From: Dactylis glomerata
Lineage: Eukaryota > Streptophyta > Magnoliopsida > Poales > Poaceae
Direction: 5' to 3'
NCBI GenBank assembly: GCA_007115705.1
Contig: QXEO01000464.1
Coordinates: 5,509,559-5,573,558, forward strand
DNA: 64,000 nt
Shown: positions 22,735-32,211 of the stretch, in pieces
Position numbering within the stretch: the stretch's first letter is position 1
Layout: each line of letters opens with the position of its first letter
Program-made: the position numbers and the translations under genes
The notes under the pieces: model-generated
The model's database searches: none
What the model saw: the letters and a program-made list of their open reading frames with translations, nothing else
Told to the model about the DNA's origin: nothing

Positions 22735-25700
22735 TCAAGAGGATGGCGGAATCTTGGAAGACACCTCATCACCGCCATCACCACCTGCTGTAGCTGCGGA
22801 GGCAGATGCCGAAGCTTGGCTTGGCGACCCTGGCAGCTCGTATGCTTCATAGTATACGTTCAACTGAGTGCCAAGGGCACACAATTGATCGTATCCAAGC
22901 ACGCTCTGCCGGATGGCGGCCTCGTCCACCGGCGCGCTGTCCTCGCCGCTCTCAGGGATGCCGGAGGTGAGCTGGTCCAGGTCCATCTCGGGATAGTGGG
23001 CCTTTGCCAAGGTTAATGCCGTTCTGGCACCACCCCGAGCGGAGGACAGCTTCCAGTCCGCCACCAGCCCTGGCACCAGCAGCAGCTTCTGCGTGAGCAC
23101 GATGGCGGAAAGGTTGGACGAACCCGCTATCTGCAGGCTTCCGCACGCTTGGCGACCAGCGCTAAGAAGGCCATCAAGCTCCTTCCTTGCTGCGTCGGTG
23201 GCCATGTGCAAGCCCTCAGCGGTGTCCACCTCGCTTTGCCCCAAGGAAGCTGCATGGCGGAAAAAAGAAGATGCGTCACGAACGGCATAACAGAAATTAA
23301 AAAACTTAAGTTATAAGAAGTGGTACCTAGCAAGTTGTCCTGGAAGTGATGGAGGAGCTCGTTAAAGCCTTCACGCTGCTTCTCAAAGTCAGCGGCAGCT
23401 TTGCGGAGATCCGCTATCTCCTTGTCCTTCTTCTTGTGTTGGTTCTCCTGGTCCTTCAGTTGCCTCTCGAGGGTGGCGTTTTCAGCCAGCGATTTCCGGA
23501 GCTGCTCATTCAGCCCATCCATCGCAATGGCATGGCCTTTCTTCATCCCCTCGAGTGTGGACTTAAGCTTGGCAGCATCTGCATGGCGGAATTTTGTCAG
23601 CTCAGCATTTGATTGAATAAGCATAAAGGAAAGAAAACTTAAGGTTAAAAGTACCGCTATTCTCAAGCTGTTGCTGCAAATCCGCCACAAGAGCGCCCTT
23701 CTCCGCCAGCTCCTTCTCCTGCGAGCTGACGACCTGGACAAGGTCCTCCACCACCTTCTTGTAGTTCTGGCAAAATTTGAAGTGTTAGTCACTCTTAGAG
23801 CATCATGATGGACAGAATCCGCCATGACGCTCGGGGGCTACTCATGTTGATTTTTTAGTCACTCTTAGAGCATTATGATGGAAAGATTATCCACCATGAC
23901 GCTCGGGGGCTACTTATGCTGATTTTTTCTCCTAAGAGCTTTATGCCGGATAGTTATCCGCCATAACGCTCGGGGGCTACTCAGTATTAAAATTAAAAAA
24001 GTTCTCTATAGAGCACTGTGTGAACTACCAGAGCTCGGGGGCTAAGCTATTCTAAAAATTTACAGAAGTCAACTTTGGAGCCCCATAGCGGATTAAAATT
24101 GTGAATCTGCCATGGCGCTCGGGGGCTACTGGGAGTACATACCTTCTTCATAGTTGATGTTTTCTCAACAAAAGCGGCAATACCGCTAGACAGCTGGTTG
24201 CTGGCATCTTCCTGGCTAGAAATAAGATTGACGACCTCAAGCTGCTTCTGTCTCCAGTATAAGCTGCCCCCAGACGGAGTATCCGCCACTTGACCCTGAG
24301 AGCCAGAAGCCTTTTCGCTTTGGATGACATCATTAGCCGTAGCTTCAGTCGTTGGATTGGTCTCTGGCATGGGGTCAAATTGACCACCAGCATCCTCCAT
24401 ATCAATATCGATACGAATAGAGGAGGGGGCTGGTGTGTCAGGGGTGAGCGGGATAGCGGCAGGGGAGGGTTTGGCTCGCTTGGAGGACGGCTCCTTGACA
24501 GTAGGCTTCTTTCTTCTAAGAGAAAAGGGATTAGAAATAGAAAGCAGCAAAACAATGAAAAAGGGTGTCCAAAAGATTACCTTGACTTGGGCAGATTGAT
24601 GGTAGCAGTACTCTCAGATGGCGTTTCAAGCTCCGCCCTGCGTTGAGCTTCGAAACGATGGGAATCAGTAGATTTCCCGCCACCTCCGCGAGTTTTCCCG
24701 CTACCGCCCCGTTTCTTGGAAACTGCCTTCTCTTGGGTCGTATGGGCTGTATCCTCCACATTCCCCGCCATCTCCTCTTTGTTTCCGCTAGAGTGAACTA
24801 CTTCCTCTTTAGTGGCGGATTTGAGGTTGGAACGGCGAACGGGATGGGCAAAGTGAGAAGGTCCAAGCGATTTGAGCTGATAAGAAGAAAAATATTATGA
24901 AATGTCAAAGTATCAAAAGGTATGATGGCAGAATGGGAACTTACCGAAGGGCAGCTGCCATTCTCAAACATAGCCATGCCAAACTTTAAGGGCTTCTTCC
25001 TAGGAGACTTCATCAACGAACGAATGTGCTTCTCGACAATTTTGAGGTCCAGCTCCTGGTCTGAACAACGCATGCCATCATTTGCACCAGTATACTCGTG
25101 CATCAGGCGATCGCGGTGTTGTAGTGGCTGGATCCGCGGGGATATCCAGCAGTTGATGGTGTCAATCCCATTCAAGCCATCTACAGATAGCTTGGCAATC
25201 CACCGAGCCAAGAGCTTGACATAGGGGGTGGCGGATTCGTCGTTGACAGCCGTCCAGGAGTCGCAGGACTCAGCAGCTACGTTCTTGAATGGAGGAAGGC
25301 CGCGGGCTTGAGATGGCGCGGGTTTGTCCGCCATGTAAAACCAGGATCCTCTCCATCCGATGGCGGAGTCTAGTGGCATGATGAAAGGGTATTCTTTTGA
25401 CCTGCGTGGAAGGAAGCAAACAGTTCCGCAGGTTCGAAGAGATCCGTCATCTTCATAGTTGGCACGCACGGAGAAAAAGAGTTGGAAGACGTCTACCCTG
25501 GGGCGGATCCCGAGGTATCCCTCGCACAAAGCTGCATAGCCCGCCACAGACACCAAGCTGTTTGGTGATATGTGATGGAGCTGTAGTCCATAGTACTTCA
25601 GAAGATTCGTGAAGAAAAGAGATGGAGGCATGCTGAGACCCCTCTCCACGTGAAATTTGAGCATCACGATCTCGGAGGGGTTAGGAAGAGGCACTGGGGC

Positions 25701-26039
25701 CTTGAAGTCAGTCCGCCATCTGGATTCAGCTTGAGGAGCCACGGTGCCCTCGCTTTCCATGGCCTTGACGTCAGAATCCTTAACATGGGATTTCTGCCAG
25801 TATCCATGGAGGTTCTGGGGGATTTGTTCTTCTACGTCCTCTGCTTCCTCCTCTTCAGCTTCGCCATCCGCTGCGGGGTCATTAGGGTTTGCACCCGCCA
25901 TCTCCTCCTCAGCCTCAGACATGTTGTCCTCTGGATCCAAATCCGCCATCCCAGGATGTTCCCCTTGGACTGACTGTTGCAGAGGGGAATCTTCCTCTTC
26001 AGCATCGGAATAGTGATGGGCTGGAGATCCGGAAGTCAT
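22735..26039 (-). CDS. Antisense Tat-lineage accessory gene, six exons, intact
   Basis: Exons (minus strand): 26039-24945, 24876-24581, 24515-24143, 23766-23655, 23578-23327 and 23249-22735. All five introns are GT-AG with good sites, phases agree at every junction, and the joined frame is 2,643 bases: 880 codons plus stop, with none inside. The start is the ATG at 26039 (MTSGSPAHHYSDAEEED), downstream of a TATA box at 26193-26200. The protein has an acidic N terminus, a globular part at about residues 100-300 resembling the putative gypsy-type transposon family PF04195 (FFTNLLKYYGLQLHHISPNS), two basic patches (KKRGG, RRKKP and SKRAKP) suggesting nuclear entry, and a long coiled coil at about 625-710. 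Tat elements of grasses (e.g. Grande) are known to carry antisense ORFs; function is unknown. That this copy is intact while gag-pol is broken is notable. Confidence 0.85.
23788..24130 (-). repeat. Polypurine-like tandem repeats inside antisense intron 3
   Basis: CTCGGGGGCTA occurs five times, near 23830, 23902, 23969, 24032 and 24118. Each lies at the end of a degenerate 70-80-bp unit starting around TCTTAGAGCATTATGATGG. The core is nearly the same as the element's polypurine tract (TGGGGGCTAC at 26563-26572). Apart from the splice junctions, the repeats fill the intron between exons 3 and 4 of the antisense gene. Confidence 0.85.
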
Positions 26040-26192
26040 GGCGAGTGAAATGGTCCGGCGGAAAAAGCTGCCGGCGGCGAGGTTTTCCGCGCTGGCTCGC
26101 CGGAGATAGCGAAGCTCTCGTGGTGGCGCTGAAGAGAGAGAGAGCGACGGGGGAGAATGAAGGGGTGACCGGCCAGGGGTGAGAGGCCGGGG

Positions 26193-26200
26193 TATATATA
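26193..26200 (-). promoter_or_regulatory. TATA box of the antisense gene
   Basis: TATATATA on the minus strand, set in a GC-rich palindromic context (GGGGTATATATAGACCCC), lies about 155 bases upstream of the ATG at 26039. The position fits a plant core promoter with a leader of some 120 bases. It drives transcription toward the element's own pol. Confidence 0.65.
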
Positions 26201-26239
26201 GACCCCGGGCCTCGAGATTCGTGCCCGCCATCACCACCG

Positions 26240-26558
26240 CTCATCCTCATCGCAGAAACCCTAATCTGGCGACACGTGTCCAAGGGTAAAAAGGTAACTT
26301 GGTGAAAATAGTGCGTGCACTATAAACCTTGCCCTAGAAGGAACTGTGCACCGAGATTTACGGCGGATTTCAACGGTATGATCCACTGGATCCCGAAAAT
26401 CTCGCTAAGATAACTACATCGCTTGATCCGTCATTTACGGCGGATTAATAGATGGAAGAAGGAACATCAAGATGACCGCCATCCCAGAAAAAAAAGAGCT
26501 ATGGCGGAAACGACCTATCAAGGACAGACATGGCGGATGTAGATGGCAATCTTGAAGT
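26240..26558. other. Element C 3' untranslated segment
   Basis: No open frame. It contains several GGCGGA and CCGCC words and lies upstream of the antisense TATA box on that strand, so it may hold regulatory sequence for the antisense gene. Confidence 0.4.
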
Positions 26559-26572
26559 TCCCTGGGGGCTAC
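26559..26572 (+). promoter_or_regulatory. Polypurine tract of element C
   Basis: TCCCTGGGGGCTAC directly precedes the 3' LTR. It is the expected priming site for plus-strand DNA. Confidence 0.75.
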
Positions 26573-27149
26573 TGTTGGGGATATACCAAATAGGTATACC
26601 AGCGACGTAGTCCTAATTCAGCAAGCCAGGGTGGCCCATCAGGGGTGGTATGGCGGTTTCACCATACCGGGCGGCCCAGTTGCTGAAGTTGGCACGGCGG
26701 TACTGGATGCAGGCGCTTATGGCGGATCCGGAGACAGTTCATGGCGGATTGCTAATGACGGGCCCATGGCGGGTTCGGTGACGGCCCATGGCGGGTGACC
26801 TTGTAGCGCACACGCAGGACTTAGTCTAGGACTCCAAGTTGTATCCGCTCCGGTACCAACGTGTAGCCCACGCCAGGCGCCTTTATAAGCCCGGCGTGGA
26901 GCAGCCCTTGAGGCAGAACTTAGACATACGGCCAATCGCACAGCGAAACAGCCAACATCATCATTGTAACCGAGCACTTGTTGCCTTATAGTGAATTATA
27001 GCAGCATGTAGGATCTCGCCACCGTTGCGGGATCTGAAGCTGGGTAAACTCGTGCTACCACCGTCCTGGATCGCTCCTCCGTGTTCACCCCCTTCCACAA
27101 ACCGCCATACCCCTACCCCTATGGCAGATCTGTTGACAAAACCACGACA
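26573..27149 (+). repeat. 3' LTR of element C
   Basis: 577 bp, the same length as the 5' LTR. The seven differences I count from the 5' LTR are all transitions. GGATG follows it at 27150-27154. Confidence 0.95.
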
Positions 27150-27718
27150 GGATGGCTATGATGTGAGGATCACATGTGTTCACTGAGTGCTAATGCTTTG
27201 CTCCGGTACTCTATTAAAAGGAGTACCTTAATTACCAGTAGTTTCCCTTGAGGCCCTGCTGCAACAGGCTGGTAGGACAAAAGATGTCGTGCAAGTTTCT
27301 CCTTGTGAGCACGTACGACTATATACAGAACACATGCCTATGATTGTTTGTACTAGGATGTTTTATCATTATTTATCTGCAATGCCCATGTCTCATTGAT
27401 TTCATGAATTATCTTATCCATGCAACGCCCGTAATCCATCCCTATGCCTACAGTATTCGTTCCTACTGTTTACTACTGTTACTATTACTGCTGCTATTTT
27501 ACTACTGCTGTTACTGTTTCACTACTGTCACCGCTATAAAGCTGTTGCTACTGATAAACCACTGCGAGCGAGACTGTTTCCAGGTGCAGCTGAATTGACA
27601 ACTCATCTGTTAAGGCTTACATATATTCTTTGGCTCCCCTTGTGTTGAATCAATAAATTTGGGTAATACTTCCCTCGAAGACTGTTGCGATCCCCTATAC
27701 TTGTGGGTCATCATCGGT

Positions 27719-27934
27719 GTCGAAGCTAGCGTCGGCGTAAACTTTTACGATGAGCTCCTCATCACCTCCATAGACCAAGAACATTTCTTTGGTCCTATTT
27801 AAATACTTTAGGATGTTCTTTACGGCTGTCCAGTGTTCCACTCATGGATCACTTTGGTATCTGCTCGTCAAACTAAGAGCATTGGACACATCCGGTCTAG
27901 TACACATCATGGCATACATGATAGAACCTATGGC
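27719..27934 (-). pseudogene. pol: Copia pol fragment between two insertions (end of RT to start of RNase H)
   Basis: This 216-bp piece lies between the TCGGT duplication at 27714-27718 and the ATGGC duplication at 27930-27934. Translated on the minus strand it gives the YAMMCTRPDVS and HWTAVKNILKYL segments typical of the RT-RNase H junction of Copia pol, then a YADASFDTD motif that includes a conserved RNase H aspartate. An in-frame stop is present before HWTAVKN. Removing both insertions joins it to 36295 upstream and 13489 downstream. Confidence 0.8.
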
Positions 27935-29501
27935 TGATACGTCTCCAACGTATCTATAATTTTTGATGCTCCATGCTTGTTTTTACACCATTTGCCTATT
28001 GTTTCGTTACACTTTGTGGCACTTTTATGCATTTTTCGGAACTAACCTATTAACAAGATGCCACAGTGCCAGTTCCCTGTTTTTTGCTGTTTTGTGTTTC
28101 AGAAGTGATACACATGAAATATTCTCGGAATTGGACGAAACAAAAGCCAGAAGTCTTATTTTTCCTGGGAGCATCCAGACATCCGAAGAGAGGAAGGAGA
28201 GGGGCCACAGGCCGCCCTCACATAGGGCTGGCGCGGCCCAGGCCCTAGCCGCGCCGCCCCTGTGTGAGGAGCCCCTGGCTGCCCTCTAACATCGCCCCTT
28301 CGCCTACATAAAGCCTCGGGACGGAAAACCCTAAAGGAGTCAGCAATTTTCCAGAAAGAGTTCCACAGCTCCGCCGCCATCGCCGACGAATTTCGGGGGA
28401 CAGAAGTCTCTGTTTCGGCACCCTGCCGGGACGGGGAAGTGCCCCCGGAGCCATCTCCATCGGTCTCCATCGCCGTCTCCGCCGTCTCCATCGACCTCAC
28501 CGCCATCTCCATCAACCTTGATGTCTCCTATGATGAGGAGGGAGTAGTTCATCCCCGGGGCTGAGGGCTCTACCGGTAGCTATGTGGTTCACCTCTCTCT
28601 CCCATGATGTGATCTCTATGTGATCGTGAGCTTTGTATCATGTTGAACAAGTAGATGTTATTATTCAGATATTATGCTACTCCTATGCTTAATTATTATA
28701 GTGTACTCTAGTGATGTTATTAAAGTAATCTATTCCTCCTGCCATGGTGTAACGGTGACAGTGTGTGCATCGTGGTGGTACTTGGTTTAGGCTATGATCA
28801 TGATCTCTTGTGGATTATGAGAGTAATTATTACTATAATAGTATTGAGTGATCTATTCCTCCTTTCATGGTGTAATGTTGACAGTGTGTGCACCGTGTTA
28901 GTACTTGGTCTAAGTTGCAATGATTTCTATCTTGAGTTGTGATCTGATTTGGATATCTCTATGAGTGGTGTTTGTCAAGTACTTGATGAACTTTAAGGGG
29001 TGCTTCTGTAGCCACTACGCAATGATTAGTGTTATTCAATAGGAGAGTAATTCAGAGTACCATAGTGAAGAGAAGTTGTTGATTTGTTTAATTATGTTAT
29101 ATTGTTGGGAGTGTGTCCACTAGTGAAAGTATGATCCCTAGGCCTTGTTTCCAAGCTTTGCACACCGTTTACTTGCTGTTTTGTTACTTGTTTGCTCGCA
29201 GCGATATTTATTTCACATCACGTTTGCTACTTATAATCATATATACCACTTGTATTTCACTATCTCTTCGCCGAACTAGTGCACCTATACATCTGACAAG
29301 TGTATTGGGTGTGTTGGGGACACAAGAGACTTTCTGTATCGTAATTGCAGGGTTGCTTGAGAGGGATAGCTTTGACCTCTAACCTCCCTGAGTTCGATAA
29401 ACCTTGGGTGATCCACTTAGGGGAAACTTGTTGCTGCTCTACAAACCTCTGCACTTGGAGGCCCAACAAGTGTCTACAAGAATAGAAGTGCGTAGACATC
29501 A
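27935..29501 (+). repeat. 5' LTR of element B
   Basis: It starts TGATACGTCTCCAACGTATC and ends GTAGACATCA. Its first 0.3 kb is alignable by eye with the element E LTR, after which the two diverge. Confidence 0.92.
28215..28313 (+). promoter_or_regulatory. GC-rich palindrome and core promoter, element B 5' LTR
   Basis: Arms 28215-28237 and 28248-28269 (CCCTCACATAGGGCTGGCGC against GCCGCGCCGCCCCTGTGTGA) are followed by ACATAAAG at 28306-28313. In the 3' LTR the same box reads ATATAAAG, so the TATA box of the 5' LTR has probably been weakened. Confidence 0.65.
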
Positions 29502-29511
29502 AGCTCTTTTC

Positions 29512-29529
29512 TGGCGCCGTTGCCGGGGA
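29512..29529 (+). promoter_or_regulatory. Primer binding site of element B
   Basis: TGGCGCCGTTGCCGGGGA starts 10 bases after the LTR. It is the Asp-tRNA type site typical of Athila-like elements. Confidence 0.85.
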
Positions 29530-29641
29530 GGTAAGGTAAAAGGTACTCGCATCCTCCTGTGTGAGTGCTCGGAGTTATTTCCTTTAGATTCTGCAATTAC
29601 ATCTTTTTGTTTCTTGTTTTTATTTTCACTAGTTAGGCTTA

Positions 29642-32143
29642 ATGGAAAACAATGAGTTCTTTAGTCTTTTTCCTGAGTTTAGATATGAAGTGTTTGAAGA
29701 GAAAATTGAAAAACCTTTGGAGCTTAATTCGCATGCTAATAGTGTTGTTAGTATGAATGCTTTGAACACCGTTGTTGATAATGCTATAGAAAATTCTAAG
29801 CTTGGGGAAGCTGGTTTTGTTAAGTATGATATTTTTAGTTCCCCAGCTTTAGTGGAGAAAGTTTGCTCTGATGATATTTTTTCTCCCATATGTGATGTTT
29901 CTAATAATGCCTGTGCTCCTCATCCTTTTAAAATACCTACGAAGATTGTTGAATGTGTTAAGAATAACTGCTATTTAGGAGATGGAACTGTCCATCCTGG
30001 TGACCATTTGCTTTTTATATATGAATTATGCGAGTTGTTCCAGTGTGCATGTATTTCAATGAACCAAGTTAAGAAGAAGCTATTCTCTTTGTCACTGAAA
30101 GGCAGAGCTGAGGAATGGTATCGGCTGCTTGAAGATGGTCCATCTATTGCATGGGAGGAAATTGTGTCTCTCTTTTATTCCAAGTTTTATCCTCCAAGTG
30201 AAATTCATAAAGATCGTAATCGGATATATAACTTTTGGCCTCATGAGGGAGAAAGCGTTGCCCAAGCATGGGGAAGATTGAAGTTACTAATGCATAAATG
30301 TCCTATTCATGATCTTCCCCGTAATATTGTTATTAATAATTTTTATGCAAGACTTTCAGGACATTACAAGGACTATCTAGATGCATGCTTTGATGGGTCT
30401 TTCACAAGCAAGGATGTCGACACCAAGTGGGGTCTGCTTGAAACAATTCAAAACAATATTGAAGGTTGGGATAGCGATAAAGGTAAAGGATCAGGTATGA
30501 ATTACGAATTTGATTGCGTTAAGTCTTTTGCTGAAACTGCTAATTTTCAAGAGCTTAGTGCTAAATATGGTCTTGATCCTCAAATTATGGTTGATTGCTT
30601 TAAATCCTTTGCTTCCCATATGAATGTTCCTAAAGGAAATGGGGACGTGTATCATGAACCTTTTAAGGACACTTGCATAGAAAGTGATATTGTTATTGAT
30701 GATTGCAATAAACATGCTCAAACTTCTAAAAGTCCTATTTCTTATAAGCATGTTAATTTTTGTGGAGTACATAGACCTTGTGAACAGAGTTACAACAAGG
30801 AAGATTATTGCATCACCCACGCAAATGAAGAAACCAGTATGTGGCTCAAGGATCTAGATGTGCTTGGTGAATGGGTTTGTGAGCTTTATCCTTTTCTTTG
30901 TGAATTTTGCGGTGAAAAGGGGCACTTTAATTTTCAATGCCCAATTAATCGAACGAGTACTGCAGATTTGTATTGTGATGATAAGATTACTTTCAATCAG
31001 TATGATGAGCTTACTTTGTTTTTGAATTGTGAAGAGATATCTAGAAATATTGCTTTGGTAGACATGAATGATGTTGATCTTAATAGCACCCTTCGTGGTT
31101 GTCATCTCTATTGTGCTAAAGATTGCCTCGCAAATACTTACTTACAAGATCTTATTAAACATGATGTTTTGCCAAGCTATGATAGGACTAATAGATATTT
31201 CGATCTTATTAATAGAGAGGAGGAATCCTCCAAAGTTTCTTCTGTTGTTTCTGTCAGCAAGCCAGATTATGTGGAGAAGATGCCTTTCCCTCCTAAAGAA
31301 TATGTGGAGAAGATGCCCTTCAAGTCTCTCCCTCCTAAAGGAGAGAGTAAGAAGAGTAAGAATAAGAAGAAGAAGAAGAGTAAGAGGCGAGAGGACACGG
31401 TATCTTGCCCTAAGCGTTATGATCCGGCTATAGATTATGATAATTCTGATTGGGATGATGTTCCTATGCCTATTACTTATGTTAGTGATCATGATTGGGA
31501 AAAGCACTCTACTTTTGATATTGAAAATCTTTTTGGTACCAATTCTAAGGTTAATAATTGTTGTACCATTAGTGCTATCCATGTTCCTTCTTATGATGAT
31601 ATGTTTGATGAGTATGCTTTGCGACATAGTAGTTCTCTAGCTTGTGATGATGGGTATAATATTTTCAGTTCACCTACTTTTGAGGAGAAAATTAGTTATG
31701 ATTACAATATGCCTCCTGTCTTTGATGATTATGGTGATGAGAATACTTATTCTGTTGAATCTGCTCCTACTACTATTGTTCATGTGGGGAGTATTAATCC
31801 TTTTATGCATGTAGCTCGTGATAGGGATGTTTTATGTGATAGTTATATTGTTAGTTCTATTCATGATGCTACTGAAAGTTATTATGAGAGAGGGAAACAT
31901 GGTTTGATGGATCTCAACAATATTGAGTTTCCCCTCTTTATGTTGCAATTCTTGAAATTGTACTTGTTTTGTCTTCCTATGCTTTTCGCTTTGCGCTTTC
32001 ATGACTTTTCTCTTTACAAGACTATTTTTCATAGGAAGTGGTTTAGATTTAAATGTGTTCCATACATGCTTTTTGATGCTCTCTATTGCTTTAAGTTCCT
32101 ATATGGCGCCTTTGCCTCAAGCTCTTATATGGCGCCCACATGA
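29642..32143 (+). CDS. gag: Element B gag-like protein, 833 aa
   Basis: An intact frame from ATG 29642. The capsid-like Retrotrans_gag domain spans about residues 120-260 (WYRLLEDGPSIAWEEIVSLF, FYPPSEIHKDRN, GESVAQAWGRLK). A CCHC zinc knuckle, CEFCGEKGHFNFQC, is at 420-433 and should bind element RNA. Two copies of YVEKMPF come next, then a lysine-rich patch (KKSKNKKKKKSKRRE, about 570-583). The last 65-70 residues are unusually hydrophobic and aromatic (LKLYLFCLPMLFALRF), unlike ordinary gag. There is no protease DTG or DLG motif, nor any RT. The gene would make particles into which element RNA is packed, with enzymes from elsewhere. Absence of stops over 833 codons suggests recent activity or selection. 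Confidence 0.85.
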   Translation: MENNEFFSLFPEFRYEVFEEKIEKPLELNSHANSVVSMNALNTVVDNAIENSKLGEAGFVKYDIFSSPALVEKVCSDDIFSPICDVSNNACAPHPFKIPTKIVECVKNNCYLGDGTVHPGDHLLFIYELCELFQCACISMNQVKKKLFSLSLKGRAEEWYRLLEDGPSIAWEEIVSLFYSKFYPPSEIHKDRNRIYNFWPHEGESVAQAWGRLKLLMHKCPIHDLPRNIVINNFYARLSGHYKDYLDACFDGSFTSKDVDTKWGLLETIQNNIEGWDSDKGKGSGMNYEFDCVKSFAETANFQELSAKYGLDPQIMVDCFKSFASHMNVPKGNGDVYHEPFKDTCIESDIVIDDCNKHAQTSKSPISYKHVNFCGVHRPCEQSYNKEDYCITHANEETSMWLKDLDVLGEWVCELYPFLCEFCGEKGHFNFQCPINRTSTADLYCDDKITFNQYDELTLFLNCEEISRNIALVDMNDVDLNSTLRGCHLYCAKDCLANTYLQDLIKHDVLPSYDRTNRYFDLINREEESSKVSSVVSVSKPDYVEKMPFPPKEYVEKMPFKSLPPKGESKKSKNKKKKKSKRREDTVSCPKRYDPAIDYDNSDWDDVPMPITYVSDHDWEKHSTFDIENLFGTNSKVNNCCTISAIHVPSYDDMFDEYALRHSSSLACDDGYNIFSSPTFEEKISYDYNMPPVFDDYGDENTYSVESAPTTIVHVGSINPFMHVARDRDVLCDSYIVSSIHDATESYYERGKHGLMDLNNIEFPLFMLQFLKLYLFCLPMLFALRFHDFSLYKTIFHRKWFRFKCVPYMLFDALYCFKFLYGAFASSSYMAPT

Positions 32144-32161
32144 GCATCTTTGCAAATTACT

Positions 32162-32211
32162 GCGCCTAGCTCAAAGGCGTTAAAGAAAAGCACTCTTGGG
32201 AGATAACCCAA
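32162..32211 (+). repeat. Twin hairpins after the element B gag stop
   Basis: Stem 1: GCGCCT (32162-32167) with AGGCGT (32175-32180), loop AGCTCAA. Stem 2: TTGGG (32196-32200) with CCCAA (32207-32211), loop AGATAA. The block recurs in element E at 53172-53221, with its only stem-1 change in the loop. Confidence 0.7.

Larger units (their letters stand above)
14328..27149 (+). mobile_element. Element C: Tat-type Gypsy retrotransposon with antisense gene
   Basis: Element C is 12,822 bp with 577-bp LTRs at both ends and the target duplication GGATG (14323-14327 and 27150-27154). It has plus-strand gag, protease, RT, RNase H, a second (archaeal-type) RNase H and integrase, then a long 3' region with a spliced gene on the minus strand. 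The dual RNase H, the TGGCGCCCACCGTGGGGC primer site and the antisense ORF together mark the Tat lineage of plant Ty3/Gypsy elements. I count seven differences between the LTRs, all transitions (about 1.2 percent), so it is young. Its gag-pol nevertheless carries several stops and frameshifts. Confidence 0.95.
13490..27713 (+). mobile_element. Solo LTR of the element D family, split by element C
   Basis: 13490-14327 plus 27155-27713 together form one LTR of about 1.4 kb, nearly identical to the element D LTR at 42880-44275. It begins TGATACGTCC and ends GGGTCATCA. The 5-bp duplication TCGGT flanks it (13485-13489 and 27714-27718), so it is a true insertion reduced to one LTR by recombination, lying in the Copia RNase H region. 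Element C later inserted in it. The right part includes a run of TAC/TGC-type triplets (about 27465-27535). Confidence 0.92.

Noticed and set aside
23788..24130. CRISPR-like array (regular repeats of about 75 bp)
   Set aside because: Repeats are degenerate, without unique spacers, and belong to an intron in a plant retrotransposon.
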